A stretch of 64,000 nt of DNA from Flavobacterium sp. TAB 87 (GTDB lineage: Bacteria; Bacteroidota; Bacteroidia; Flavobacteriales; Flavobacteriaceae): the NCBI RefSeq assembly GCF_001529295.1, contig NZ_LLWK01000037.1, positions 124,001-188,000 on the forward strand, read 5' to 3'. Shown piece by piece: positions 19,177 to 27,885 of the stretch. Both the position numbers and the translations under genes were made by a program. The stretch's first letter is position 1, and each line of letters starts with the position of its first letter. Below the pieces are notes generated by a model. That model was not told the DNA's origin, searched no databases, and saw only the letters and a program-made list of their open reading frames with translations.

Positions 19177-19962
19177 ATGAAACAAATTACTTCTGTACAA
19201 AATCCTTTTATAAAATCATTAGTATTACTTCAAGAAAAAGCAAAAGCCCGCAAAGAGTCAGGCACTTTTTTGATTGAAGGATTACGCGAAATATCGATTG
19301 CCATAAAAGGTGGTTACGCCATAGAAACCGTACTTTTTGTACCCGAAATATGCAGCGAACAAGAAGTAAAGCAAGTCGTTGTGTATGCTGAATTAATTGA
19401 AATTTCGAAAGAAGTCTATCACAAATTAGCGTACCGCGATACTACTGAAGGAATTTTGGCGATTGCAAAGACTAAATCACTGCAATTAAAAAATTTACAA
19501 TTATCTGACAATCCACTTATATTGGTTGCTGAAGCACCTGAAAAGCCCGGAAACATTGGTGCTTTGTTGCGTACGGCCGATGCTGCCAATTTGGATGCTG
19601 TGATTATTGCTAACCCAAAAAGTGACTTATACAGTCCGAATATTGTACGTTCTAGTGTGGGATGCTTATTTACGCGCCAAATTGCTACAGGAACTACTAC
19701 CGAAATTATTGCCTTTTTAAAAGAAAAGAACATTAATTTTTATTGTGCGACATTACAAAATTCAACTTCATACGATACTCAAAACTTTACCAAACCAACT
19801 GCCTTAGTGGTAGGAACAGAAGCTACAGGATTGACGCAAGAGTGGCGCGATGCCGCAACTCAAAATATTATTATTCCGATGCAAGGAGAAATAGACAGTA
19901 TGAATGTCTCCGTAGCTGCAGCCATTTTAATTTTTGAAGCCAAACGCCAACGTGTTTTTTAG
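19177..19962 (+). CDS. TrmH/SpoU-family RNA 2'-O-methyltransferase
   Basis: A 261-residue SPOUT methyltransferase. The N-terminal part (ITSVQNPFIKSLVLLQEKAK, FLIEGLREI) is the RNA-binding L30e-like substrate domain. The C-terminal knot shows the three SpoU motifs: NIGALLRTADAANLD (about 127-141), VVGTEATGL (about 210) and IPMQGEIDSMNVSVAAAIL (about 230-248). The enzyme uses S-adenosylmethionine to methylate a ribose in tRNA or 23S rRNA; the exact nucleotide (as in RlmB, TrmH or TsnR) cannot be deduced. It is a single gene, with decayed genes following. Confidence 0.88.
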   Translation: MKQITSVQNPFIKSLVLLQEKAKARKESGTFLIEGLREISIAIKGGYAIETVLFVPEICSEQEVKQVVVYAELIEISKEVYHKLAYRDTTEGILAIAKTKSLQLKNLQLSDNPLILVAEAPEKPGNIGALLRTADAANLDAVIIANPKSDLYSPNIVRSSVGCLFTRQIATGTTTEIIAFLKEKNINFYCATLQNSTSYDTQNFTKPTALVVGTEATGLTQEWRDAATQNIIIPMQGEIDSMNVSVAAAILIFEAKRQRVF

Positions 19963-19989
19963 ACGAACTCCATTTAAAATTCTATACTT

Positions 19990-20522
19990 ATGAAAATAAT
20001 ATATTTTTATATTGTTGCTAATGGCTACAACTAATGTAGTTTGTGCCCAACATATTATAGCTAAAGAATATATTGTACTCAATCAAGTAATGCCTGACAT
20101 ACTTCGTGATAAAAACAATATAAAAGAAGATTCTCTCGCTTTGTATGTAGAAAGTTTACTTTTTATTAATCAACAACTTTTTTTTCTGAGAAAGCTTTTG
20201 ATTCTTTATAATTAGAGCCCTATAAGTAATTCGGACAAAAAAGATAAATAGATTAGCTAAAAAAATAGATTTTAAATATTTGGTTGGTCAAAAAAGAGAT
20301 GTTTTAGTTTGGGATTTTAATAGGTTAAATTATTCGTTCAAAAAATACAATCACAAAGAACAATCACCGAGCCAATTTAGAGTAGTTATTGCTTTACCTA
20401 TTTGTAGTAAAGATAAAAAAACTGTTTTTATCTTCCACATCAAACCTTGTGACTATATGAATTGTGGAGCTACGGCTGTGACAGTATATAAAAAAGGCTG
20501 CAATGGTCTTTGGAAAAGATAG
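19990..20522 (+). pseudogene. Frameshifted remnant of a small secreted protein
   Basis: ATG at 19990 starts MKIIYF, then the frame breaks in a run of five T. Deleting one T restores a convincing signal peptide ending VVCAQ, which continues as HIIAKEYIVLNQVMPDIL and ESLLFINQQL. A second break lies in a run of T near 20178-20185. A third segment in another frame runs from about 20226 to the stop at 20522 (KINRLAKKIDFKYLVGQKRD and ending GCNGLWKR). Together they give one protein of about 165-175 residues interrupted by at least two indels and stop codons. I do not recognise the family. An assembly error in the T runs could explain one break but hardly all. Confidence 0.6.
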
Positions 20523-20802
20523 GTCGATTTTCAAGTCGGTTTTGATTAGTATGCTTAATTACAAATAATGGCAAAACAATAATATTGTTATTTTATCGAT
20601 CTCTTAATTTGTGTATACCTACCTATAATGTAATACTGTAAATATTTTGCAATATTTTGTAAATTCTAAACTAGCCTTACACTATACCTTTACCAAATAG
20701 ATTTCTAAATCATAGCAATGCGTTTTTATTGAAAAAGCCATTGTATTATAAAATGATTTTGTGAATGAAGTTAGCCATTGCGGCTTACATACACCAACTT
20801 GT

Positions 20803-20853
20803 ACCGGCCGCTTGATTGAAATTAATTTCAATCAAGCGGCCGGTTATTTTTTT
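20803..20853 (+). terminator. 42-bp perfect palindrome followed by a T run
   Basis: Positions 20803-20844 are a perfect palindrome starting ACCGGCCGCTTGATTG and reading the same on the other strand; as RNA it would form a 19-bp stem with a 4-base loop. Seven T (20847-20853) follow one A later, which fits an intrinsic terminator on the plus strand. The GC-rich ends contrast with the AT-rich surroundings. A recombination or protein-binding site is the alternative. Confidence 0.6.
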
Positions 20854-21108
20854 ATAGAATGTAAATCCCGTTAAAGATCATCTGAACTGAGATCCGTTTA
20901 AGATATAGAATTTCTCTTTTTTCTTCGGATTTATCATTTTGTTCAACAGCAAAAAATTAATAATTCCCACGACCGTAATTTTCAATGAGTGTTTTAAAAG
21001 GCTTTACATCGAGGAAATGTTAAAGAATACGATTTAAATTAACGCCTTAATTCATTTTTATTAGCCAATTTGCTCAATAAAATTCTGAATATTTTCGGCA
21101 GTAATCAT
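20852..21108 (-). pseudogene. Probable decayed minus-strand gene
   Basis: On the minus strand, ATG at 21108 reads MITAENIQNFIEQIG and stops at 21061. After a frame change, 21013-20852 reads LDVKPFKTLIENYGRGNY, a stop codon, then FFAVEQNDKSEEKREILYLK and on to a final stop. Both pieces have the composition of real coding sequence over about 65 codons, with charged and aromatic residues evenly spread. I cannot name the family. It may be chance, so confidence is modest, but it fits the nearby decay on the plus strand. Confidence 0.35.
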
Positions 21109-21369
21109 AATCGATTTTTATTGAACAGCTAAAATTAAGAAAAATATATAAGTAGACAATTCTGCACAATGTACTCCCTATCTAAATAGATCTCGCAGTA
21201 AAATAATTTCGCAAGTTATGGCGCGAACAATCTACTTAATTACTAAATTTTCATAAAAATACAGCTCTCTTTTAACACAAATCAACCTAATTTTCATACT
21301 TTAAAACAGTTCAAAAATATTGCATACTTGCTTTCAAATACTTATTTTTAGTGATTCAACCCCGCTGTT

Positions 21370-23589
21370 ATGACTGAGATAGATATTGAGAAAGAAAATA
21401 AAGCAATTGCACAAGAGTACAAGGAGTTACTTCGAATAAGTTATCAAACCTTAACGGATGATGATAAAAAATTAATTCGAAAAGCTTTTGATGTTTCTGT
21501 TGAGGCACACAAAGATCAGCGCAGAAAATCGGGCGAAGCATACATCTTCCATCCTATTGCTGTGGCCAAAATTGTAGCTTCAGAAATTGGATTAGGAGCA
21601 ACATCTATTGCAGCAGCTTTACTGCACGATGTAGTTGAAGATACTCCAATTACAGTAGAAGATATCGAACGATTGTTTAATCCGAAAGTAGCGCAGCTAG
21701 TTGATGGATTGACGAAGATAGCACAAGTTCAAAAGGATTTAAACGCGTCGTTGCAAGCAGAAAATTTCAGAAAAATGATTCTGACTTTAAACGATGATGT
21801 GCGTGTAATTTTAATCAAATTAGCCGATCGTTTGCACAACATGCAAACAATGGACTCGATGGTAGAATACAAACAGACCAAAATTGCATCCGAAACCCTT
21901 TATATTTACGCACCTCTCGCCCACCGTTTAGGATTGTACAACATTAAAACTAAACTGGAAGACTTAGGGTTAAAATATACGGAGCCTGACGTTTACAAAG
22001 ATATTGTTAGCAAAATAAGAGAAACGGAAGAAGAGCAAGATGCCTACATTAAAAATATTACTGATGTCTTAAAAAAATCTTTAGACGCAGAAAGTGTTGA
22101 TTACTCTATAAAGGGACGTCCAAAATCAATTTATTCTATCCGTCGAAAAATGCGCGCTCAAAATGTAACTTTTGACGAAGTGTACGATAAATTCGCTCTC
22201 CGAATTGTTTATAAATCCAATCCACATGATGAGAAATTCTTGGCTTGGAAGATCTACTCCATTGTAACGGATCACTACAGACCGAGTCCGAGTCGTTTGC
22301 GTGACTGGATTTCTTCGCCAAAATCTACAGGATATGAAGCGTTGCACATTACCGTTATGGGACCAAAAGGACGCTGGGTAGAAATACAAGTCCGAAGTGA
22401 ACGAATGGACGAAATTGCCGAAAAAGGATATGCTGCACATTACAAATACAAAAACGGTGCAACCGAAGAAAGCGGCTTGGATTTATGGTTAAATTTACTG
22501 CGTGAAGCATTGGAAAATGCAGAAGCAAATGCGGTTGATTTTGTAGAAGATTTTAAAATGAATCTCTATTCACAAGAAATCTTTGTCTTCACGCCAAAAG
22601 GAGAAATAAAATCATTGCCAAAAGGGGCTACATCACTGGATTTTGCATTTAGCATTCACTCTGAAATTGGAATAAAAACATTAGGAACTCGTGTCAACGG
22701 TAAATTAGTGCCGTTGAATTATATTTTAAAAAGTGGTGATCAAGTCGAAGTAATTACCTCGCAACACCAAAAACCAACGGCAAACTGGTTGGACTATGTA
22801 ACTACTTCTCGTGCCAAAACTAAAATTAAAAATGTCTTAAACGAAAATACCAAGCGCATTGCTGAAGAGGGTAAAGAATTGTTAAGACGTAAATTAAAAC
22901 ATCTTAAAATAACCGTTAACGAGCAAGTAATCAACGAGCTGGTTAATTTTTTTAAACTTAAAACGAGTTTGGATTTATTTTACCGTGTTGGAATGGGCTC
23001 GATTGACAATCAGAAATTAAAAGATTATGCTGCTCAAAAAAGCAATAGTTTTATTAATTTCTTTAAAAATAAAATTAAAAGATCACCAAGTACTGCAGAT
23101 GTTGATATACATAAACCTGTTATTAACAGTAATTACGACATGTTGGTTTTTGGTAGCGACCATGATAAATTAGATTATAAATTATCGCCGTGTTGCAACC
23201 CAATTCCGGGTGATGAAGTTTTTGGTTTTGTAACCATCAATGAAGGAATTAAAGTTCATAAAAAAGATTGTCCTAATGCTATTACGATGCAATCAAATTA
23301 CGCGTACCGCATAATGTCTGCTAAGTGGATCGATTCATCGCAAGAAGAATTTAAAGCCATTATTAACATTACTGGTATGGATGTTTTAGGTTTAACAAAT
23401 CAGCTCACAAAAGTGATTTCTAATAACATGAGTGTAAACATACAGAGTATCTCATTGACTACAGATGCGGGAATTTTTCATGGACAAATAGCTGTTATTG
23501 TTCGAAATAACAGTATTTTGAAGAAAATGATTCAGAATATTATAAAAATTGATGGAGTAGAAAAAGTTACCCGCGAATACAGCAATTAA
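21370..23589 (+). CDS. Bifunctional (p)ppGpp synthetase/hydrolase, RelA/SpoT family
   Basis: A 739-residue Rel protein. The N-terminal HD hydrolase domain is complete: RRKSGEAYIFHP (H61), LLHDVVEDTP (HD 86-87, ED 90-91). The synthetase domain follows with SIYSIRRKMRAQN, RLRDW at 309-313 (the RxKD-type loop, here R-L-R-D) and STGYEALHITV. TGS covers about 402-462 (IFVFTPKGEIKSLPKGATSL), a Zn/helical region contains SPCCNPIPGDEV, and an ACT domain covers about 665-735. With an intact HD site it can both make and destroy (p)ppGpp. It is probably the housekeeping Rel, since no second copy lies nearby. Confidence 0.93.
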   Translation: MTEIDIEKENKAIAQEYKELLRISYQTLTDDDKKLIRKAFDVSVEAHKDQRRKSGEAYIFHPIAVAKIVASEIGLGATSIAAALLHDVVEDTPITVEDIERLFNPKVAQLVDGLTKIAQVQKDLNASLQAENFRKMILTLNDDVRVILIKLADRLHNMQTMDSMVEYKQTKIASETLYIYAPLAHRLGLYNIKTKLEDLGLKYTEPDVYKDIVSKIRETEEEQDAYIKNITDVLKKSLDAESVDYSIKGRPKSIYSIRRKMRAQNVTFDEVYDKFALRIVYKSNPHDEKFLAWKIYSIVTDHYRPSPSRLRDWISSPKSTGYEALHITVMGPKGRWVEIQVRSERMDEIAEKGYAAHYKYKNGATEESGLDLWLNLLREALENAEANAVDFVEDFKMNLYSQEIFVFTPKGEIKSLPKGATSLDFAFSIHSEIGIKTLGTRVNGKLVPLNYILKSGDQVEVITSQHQKPTANWLDYVTTSRAKTKIKNVLNENTKRIAEEGKELLRRKLKHLKITVNEQVINELVNFFKLKTSLDLFYRVGMGSIDNQKLKDYAAQKSNSFINFFKNKIKRSPSTADVDIHKPVINSNYDMLVFGSDHDKLDYKLSPCCNPIPGDEVFGFVTINEGIKVHKKDCPNAITMQSNYAYRIMSAKWIDSSQEEFKAIINITGMDVLGLTNQLTKVISNNMSVNIQSISLTTDAGIFHGQIAVIVRNNSILKKMIQNIIKIDGVEKVTREYSN

Positions 23590-23662
23590 TATTTAGATAT
23601 TCATTTCCAAATTGGAGCGTAAAAGTTTAAACGGGAAACTTTTATTCATTGAAATAATAAAT

Positions 23663-23670
23663 TATCTTTG
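23663..23670 (+). promoter_or_regulatory. TAnnTTTG -7 box before fur
   Basis: TATCTTTG is an exact -7 consensus only 6 bases before the ATG at 23677. It overlaps a possible TTG start at 23668, which argues for the ATG and for a leaderless or very short 5' end. Confidence 0.45.
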
Positions 23671-23676
23671 CCAGAT

Positions 23677-24138
23677 ATGACACTCATCTCAACTGACAAT
23701 TCGAAAAATCAAGAAATTGTAAAAAATGTTTTTACATTGTATCTTGAGAACAAAGGACATCGTAAAACGCCTGAGCGTTATGCAATACTTCAGGAAATAT
23801 ACGATAGTGAAGAGCATTTTGATATCGAAAATTTATACATCAAAATGAAAAACAAAAACTATCGTGTCAGTAGAGCTACGCTTTACAATACGATTGAACT
23901 TTTATTGGATTGCGCATTAGTTCGAAAACATCAATTTGGCCAAAATCAGGCTTATTATGAAAAATCATATTTCGACAAGCAGCACGATCACATAATTATG
24001 ACTGACTCTGGTGAAGTAATTGAATTTTGTGATCCACGAATTCAGATCATCAAGCAAACAATCGAAGAGATATTCAACATTCAAATCAACAGTCACTCGT
24101 TGTATTTTTATGGTACAAAGAAAGTAGAAGAACAATAA
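23677..24138 (+). CDS. fur: Fur family transcriptional regulator
   Basis: A 153-residue Fur protein. The winged helix runs from about residues 15 to 85 ([30 protein letters not shown] with the recognition helix). The dimer domain has [15 protein letters not shown]. The first CxxC of the structural zinc site is absent: the usual C-x-x-C is MTDS here, leaving one Cys in EFCDP. Regulatory-site ligands HD-H are kept. It likely senses iron, but Zur- or PerR-type roles cannot be excluded. The gene lies 79 bases after relA/spoT and 61 before purA. I chose ATG 23677 over TTG 23668 because the latter is inside the -7 box. Confidence 0.85.
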   Translation: MTLISTDNSKNQEIVKNVFTLYLENKGHRKTPERYAILQEIYDSEEHFDIENLYIKMKNKNYRVSRATLYNTIELLLDCALVRKHQFGQNQAYYEKSYFDKQHDHIIMTDSGEVIEFCDPRIQIIKQTIEEIFNIQINSHSLYFYGTKKVEEQ

Positions 24139-24199
24139 AACACAACTTAACTAAAAGTACAGACATTTAAACCTGTCTCGAAAATAAATTATAAAGAGA

Positions 24200-25471
24200 A
24201 TGACCGTAGATTTATTATTAGGCTTACAGTGGGGAGATGAAGGAAAAGGGAAAATTGTTGATGTTTTAACATCCAATTACGACATTATTGCTCGTTTTCA
24301 AGGTGGTCCCAATGCTGGGCATACTTTAGAATTTGATGGAATAAAACACGTTTTACGAACAATTCCTTCTGGAATTTTTCATAAAAATTCTATTAATATC
24401 ATCGGGAACGGAGTTGTAATTGACCCGGTTGTTTTTCAAAAAGAAATTGAAGGTTTAGAAAAATTTAATTTAGACATTAAAAGCAAATTAATTATTTCTA
24501 GAAAAGCACATTTAATTTTACCAACGCACCGCTTGTTAGATGCTGCATCTGAAGCATCTAAAGGAAAGGCTAAAATTGGTTCTACTTTAAAAGGTATTGG
24601 TCCAACTTATATGGACAAAACTGGTAGAAACGGTTTACGTGTTGGTGACATCGAATTAGTAGATTTTAAAGAAAGATACAGAGCATTGGCAGACAAACAC
24701 CAAGCAATGATCGCTTTTTATGATGTGGCTATCCAATACAACTTAGAAGAACTTGAAAAAGAATTCTTTGAAGCGATTGAAGAATTAAAGAAATTAGATT
24801 TTATTGATAGTGAAGAATACATTCACCAAGCGCAAAAAGCAGGTAAAACTATTTTATGTGAAGGTGCTCAAGGTTCTTTATTAGATGTTGATTTCGGAAC
24901 CTATCCGTTTGTAACCTCATCAAACACTACTGCTGCTGGAGCTTGCACTGGATTAGGAATTGCGCCGAACAAAATTAAAGAAGTATACGGAATTTTTAAA
25001 GCATACGTTACTCGTGTAGGTAGCGGTCCTTTTCCAACTGAACTTTTTGACGAAGTTGGAAGTACGATGGCAAAAGTAGGAAACGAATTTGGTTCGGTAA
25101 CCGGAAGACAAAGACGTTGCGGATGGTTGGATTTAGTTGCATTAAAGTACGCTGTTCAAGTGAATGGTGTAACGCAATTAATGATGATGAAAGGCGATGT
25201 ATTGTCTGGCTTTGAAACTCTGAAAATTTGTACAGAGTACAACTATAAAGGACAAAATATTTCACACTTCCCTTACAACATCGAACCAGAAAATGTAACT
25301 CCAATTTACAAAGAATTTAAAGGTTGGAAACAAGATCTAACAGGAATGACTACTTACGAGCAGTTGCCTGTTGAATTAAAAGAGTATATCGATTTTATCG
25401 AAAAAGAATTAGAAATTCCGATCAAAATTGTTTCTGTTGGTCCAGACCGAAAGCAAACAATTCTTAAATAA
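24200..25471 (+). CDS. purA: Adenylosuccinate synthetase PurA
   Basis: A 423-residue enzyme of full length. GLQWGDEGKGKIVDVL at residues 8-23 is the GTP-binding signature with catalytic Asp. GGPNAGHTLEF and the STLKGIGPTYMDKTGRNGLR loop bind IMP, and TSSNTTAAGACTGLGI and GSVTGRQRRCGWLDL follow in order. It joins IMP and aspartate using GTP, the first committed step to AMP. The frame ends with six TAA codons in a row and one TAG before a strong terminator. It lies directly after fur in the same orientation; GTP dependence links it to the relA/spoT gene upstream and guaB nearby. Confidence 0.96.
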   Translation: MTVDLLLGLQWGDEGKGKIVDVLTSNYDIIARFQGGPNAGHTLEFDGIKHVLRTIPSGIFHKNSINIIGNGVVIDPVVFQKEIEGLEKFNLDIKSKLIISRKAHLILPTHRLLDAASEASKGKAKIGSTLKGIGPTYMDKTGRNGLRVGDIELVDFKERYRALADKHQAMIAFYDVAIQYNLEELEKEFFEAIEELKKLDFIDSEEYIHQAQKAGKTILCEGAQGSLLDVDFGTYPFVTSSNTTAAGACTGLGIAPNKIKEVYGIFKAYVTRVGSGPFPTELFDEVGSTMAKVGNEFGSVTGRQRRCGWLDLVALKYAVQVNGVTQLMMMKGDVLSGFETLKICTEYNYKGQNISHFPYNIEPENVTPIYKEFKGWKQDLTGMTTYEQLPVELKEYIDFIEKELEIPIKIVSVGPDRKQTILK

Positions 25472-25489
25472 TAATAATAATAATAATAG

Positions 25490-25517
25490 AAAACGCTCTT
25501 TAAAAGAGCGTTTTTTT
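25490..25517 (+). terminator. Intrinsic terminator after purA
   Basis: AAAACGCTCTT pairs with AAGAGCGTTTT around a short loop, followed by a T run. It closes the relA-fur-purA stretch. Confidence 0.85.
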
Positions 25518-25540
25518 ATGTTAAAATTCAAAATTAGACC

Positions 25541-26119
25541 ATGAAAAATCCTGATATAGAGATAAAAAATATTCAATTACTTTCGGATAATTATTACATT
25601 TTAAACAAAGTCACTTTCGGATACAAAACAGAAACTGTTAATGAAACGCACAACCGTGAAGTGTACGACAGAGGGAATGGTGCTGCTATCTTGCTATACA
25701 ATTTGGCTAAAAAGACGGTGATTTTAACGCGTCAATTTCGTTTACCAACGTATTTAAACGGCAATACAAGCGGAATGATGATTGAAGTATGCGCGGGACT
25801 TTTAGACCAAGATAATCCAGAGGGTTGTGTAATTAGAGAAGCCGAAGAAGAGACGGGGTATCGGGTAACAAAAGTCGATAAGGTAATGCAAACGTACATG
25901 TCTCCAGGAGCCGTTACTGAAATTCTACATCTATTTGTTGGAGAATACAATGAGCAAATGAAAATAAGCGAAGGCGGCGGTTTAGAAGAAGAGCAAGAAC
26001 ACATAGAGGTATTAGAATTGTCTTTTGATGAAGCCTTTGCGATGATTGAATCTGGTGAAATTGTGGATGCAAAATCGATCTTATTGTTGCAACATGCTAA
26101 AATAAAAGGATTGGTTTAA
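25541..26119 (+). CDS. nudK: NUDIX hydrolase, NudK/GDP-mannose pyrophosphatase type
   Basis: A 192-residue NUDIX enzyme. The box is visible as CAGLLDQDNPEGCVIREAEEETGY, split here as AGLLDQDN and REAEEETGY around residues 92-110. Upstream, TVILTRQFRLPTYLNGN is the family's substrate loop, and YMSPGAVTEILHLFVGEY matches the GDP-mannose/ADP-ribose pyrophosphatase subgroup. It would hydrolyse GDP-mannose or a related sugar nucleotide to a sugar phosphate and GMP. It has its own terminator-bounded unit of about 600 bases. ADP-ribose pyrophosphatase is the main alternative. Confidence 0.85.
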   Translation: MKNPDIEIKNIQLLSDNYYILNKVTFGYKTETVNETHNREVYDRGNGAAILLYNLAKKTVILTRQFRLPTYLNGNTSGMMIEVCAGLLDQDNPEGCVIREAEEETGYRVTKVDKVMQTYMSPGAVTEILHLFVGEYNEQMKISEGGGLEEEQEHIEVLELSFDEAFAMIESGEIVDAKSILLLQHAKIKGLV

Positions 26120-26145
26120 GATTTAACTAAAACGACAGGTATAAA

Positions 26146-26177
26146 AAAAGGCATCAGATGTAATTCTGATGCCTTTT
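26146..26177. terminator. Bidirectional terminator between nudK and guaB
   Basis: AAAAGGCATCAGA pairs perfectly with TCTGATGCCTTTT around TGTAAT, with T runs on either strand, so it serves both convergent genes. Confidence 0.85.
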
Positions 26178-26197
26178 GTCTTTATATAAAATTCGGA

Positions 26198-27670
26198 TTA
26201 TCTTGAATAATTCGGAGCTTCTTTGGTAATTGTCACATTGTGCGGATGACTTTCGTTGATTCCGCTTGCGGTGATGCGTACAAAACGACCAGTTTCTTGC
26301 AAAGTTGCAATGTCTTTTGAACCACAATATCCCATTCCAGCACGAAGACCTCCAATAAACTGAAGCATACTTTCGTACAATTCGCCTTTGTAAGGAACAC
26401 GCCCAACAATTCCTTCTGGAACTAATTTTTTTACATCGTCTTCAACATCTTGAAAATAACGGTCTTTTGAGCCACCTTCCATCGCTTCAACAGAACCCAT
26501 TCCTCTGTACGATTTGAATTTTCTTCCTTCAAAAATAATAGTTTCTCCAGGTGATTCCATCGTTCCTGCTAATAAAGAACCTAACATTACACAATCCGCT
26601 CCTGCAGCAATTGCCTTAGGAATGTCTCCTGTATACCGAATTCCACCATCAGCAATAACGGGAATACCAGAACCTTTTAATGCCGCAGCTACCTCTAAAA
26701 CAGCCGAAAACTGTGGAAAACCTACCCCTGCAACTATACGAGTAGTACAAATAGAACCAGGACCGATACCTACTTTTACACCATCAGCGCCATTTGCTAC
26801 TAAAAACTTAGCCGCTTCGGGAGTTGCAATATTACCTACAATAACATCAATAGATGGAAATCTTGCTTTTACTTCTTTCAATACTTTTACAACACCTTCT
26901 GTATGACCGTGAGCCGTATCAATAATAACTGCATCTACTCCGGCATTTACCAAAGCTTCTGCTCTTTGTACCGCATCGCCCGTTACTCCAATTGCCGCAG
27001 CTACGCGCAAACGTCCGTACACATCTTTATTTGCAATTGGTTTTTGAGTCAATTTGGTAATATCTCTAAATGTAATTAAACCTACCAATTCGTTAGCAGC
27101 ATTAATTACAGGAAGTTTTTCTATCTTGTGTCCTTGCAATACAATCTCAGCTTCTGCTAGAGAAGTTCCTTCGGCCACAGTAACTAAATTTTCGGTTGTC
27201 ATTACTTCCGTAATTGCTCTTGATCCGTTTTTCTCGAAACGCAAATCACGATTAGTCACAATTCCTTTCAAAATTCTATTTTCATCTACAATCGGAATTC
27301 CACCAATACCATATTCTTTCATGGCATTTTTTGCATCGGCAACTGTAGAAGTTAACGGTAATGTTACTGGATCGATGATCATCCCTGATTCGGCACGTTT
27401 TACTCTGCGAACTTTAGCAGCTTGCTGCTCGATCGACATATTTTTATGTAAAACACCAATTCCTCCTTCTTGCGCCATAGCAATTGCCATAGAACTTTCG
27501 GTAACGGTATCCATAGCAGCAGATACTATAGGAACGTTTAAAGTGATGTTTTTAGAAAATCTTGATTGTATACTTACTTCGCGAGGAAGCACATTGGAAT
27601 AGTTTGGTACTAATAATACATCGTCGTAAGTAAGTCCTTCTCCGATAATTTTTGTGGTGTGTGCTATCAT
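26198..27670 (-). CDS. guaB: Inosine-5'-monophosphate dehydrogenase GuaB
   Basis: A 490-residue IMPDH of normal length. [20 protein letters not shown] opens the barrel, two CBS domains occupy about residues 95-210 ([31 protein letters not shown]), and [20 protein letters not shown] holds the catalytic Cys. [15 protein letters not shown] and [19 protein letters not shown] (flap) follow. It oxidises IMP to XMP with NAD+, the committed step to GMP. Long reading frames on the opposite strand are shadows. A -7 box lies 27 bases upstream of the ATG. Confidence 0.96.
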   Translation of the reverse strand: MIAHTTKIIGEGLTYDDVLLVPNYSNVLPREVSIQSRFSKNITLNVPIVSAAMDTVTESSMAIAMAQEGGIGVLHKNMSIEQQAAKVRRVKRAESGMIIDPVTLPLTSTVADAKNAMKEYGIGGIPIVDENRILKGIVTNRDLRFEKNGSRAITEVMTTENLVTVAEGTSLAEAEIVLQGHKIEKLPVINAANELVGLITFRDITKLTQKPIANKDVYGRLRVAAAIGVTGDAVQRAEALVNAGVDAVIIDTAHGHTEGVVKVLKEVKARFPSIDVIVGNIATPEAAKFLVANGADGVKVGIGPGSICTTRIVAGVGFPQFSAVLEVAAALKGSGIPVIADGGIRYTGDIPKAIAAGADCVMLGSLLAGTMESPGETIIFEGRKFKSYRGMGSVEAMEGGSKDRYFQDVEDDVKKLVPEGIVGRVPYKGELYESMLQFIGGLRAGMGYCGSKDIATLQETGRFVRITASGINESHPHNVTITKEAPNYSR

Positions 27671-27696
27671 GGTGCAATTTCTAGTTGAATTGCGAG

Positions 27697-27704
27697 CAAA
27701 TATA
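27697..27704 (-). promoter_or_regulatory. TAnnTTTG -7 box of guaB
   Basis: Reads TATATTTG on the minus strand, 27 bases before the guaB ATG. No clear -33 TTG at the usual distance. Confidence 0.55.
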
Positions 27705-27813
27705 CAGAATAAATTAAAAACTTATGTCTTTTTGACCTTATAATTTCAGATTTCGAAATAGCAGCTGGCCCAGAATTACATTTAAAAAAGATTTAAAAAA
27801 CACATAATCCTTA

Positions 27814-27877
27814 GGCCGGATAGTAGCGGCATCCTGTTGTGCCGTGGTTCGGCACAACAGATACAGCGGAGAGCCGG
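27814..27877. repeat. Structured intergenic element with an 11-bp perfect hairpin
   Basis: A GC-rich 64-bp island in AT-rich DNA between the DUF5723 gene end and guaB. CTGTTGTGCCG (27834-27844) pairs perfectly with CGGCACAACAG (27850-27860) around a 5-base loop. Flanks contain CCGG and AGCGG on both sides. It resembles the REP-like elements I know from Flavobacterium intergenic regions, which start near CCGGATAG and end near AGCGGAGAGCCGG, but that similarity is from memory. Confidence 0.55.
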
Positions 27878-27885
27878 AAAAGCTT

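Larger units (their letters stand above)
20523..21369. other. Gene-poor stretch of about 850 bp between the decayed gene and relA/spoT
   Basis: No intact gene. It holds the 42-bp palindrome at 20803-20844 and a decayed minus-strand gene at 20852-21108. The part from 21180 to 21369 is plain AT-rich DNA with a weak TATTTTTA box about 25 bases before the relA/spoT start. Short ATG frames here are not convincing. Confidence 0.6.

Noticed and set aside
21140-21240. Possible terminal inverted repeats (AAGTAGACAATT versus AACAATCTACTT) of a small mobile element
   Set aside because: Only about seven bases match well and no target-site duplication or transposase is visible.
26514-27602. Long plus-strand reading frames opposite guaB
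   Set aside because: They lie fully within the IMP dehydrogenase gene, have low-complexity composition and no motif; they are mirror images of its codon pattern.
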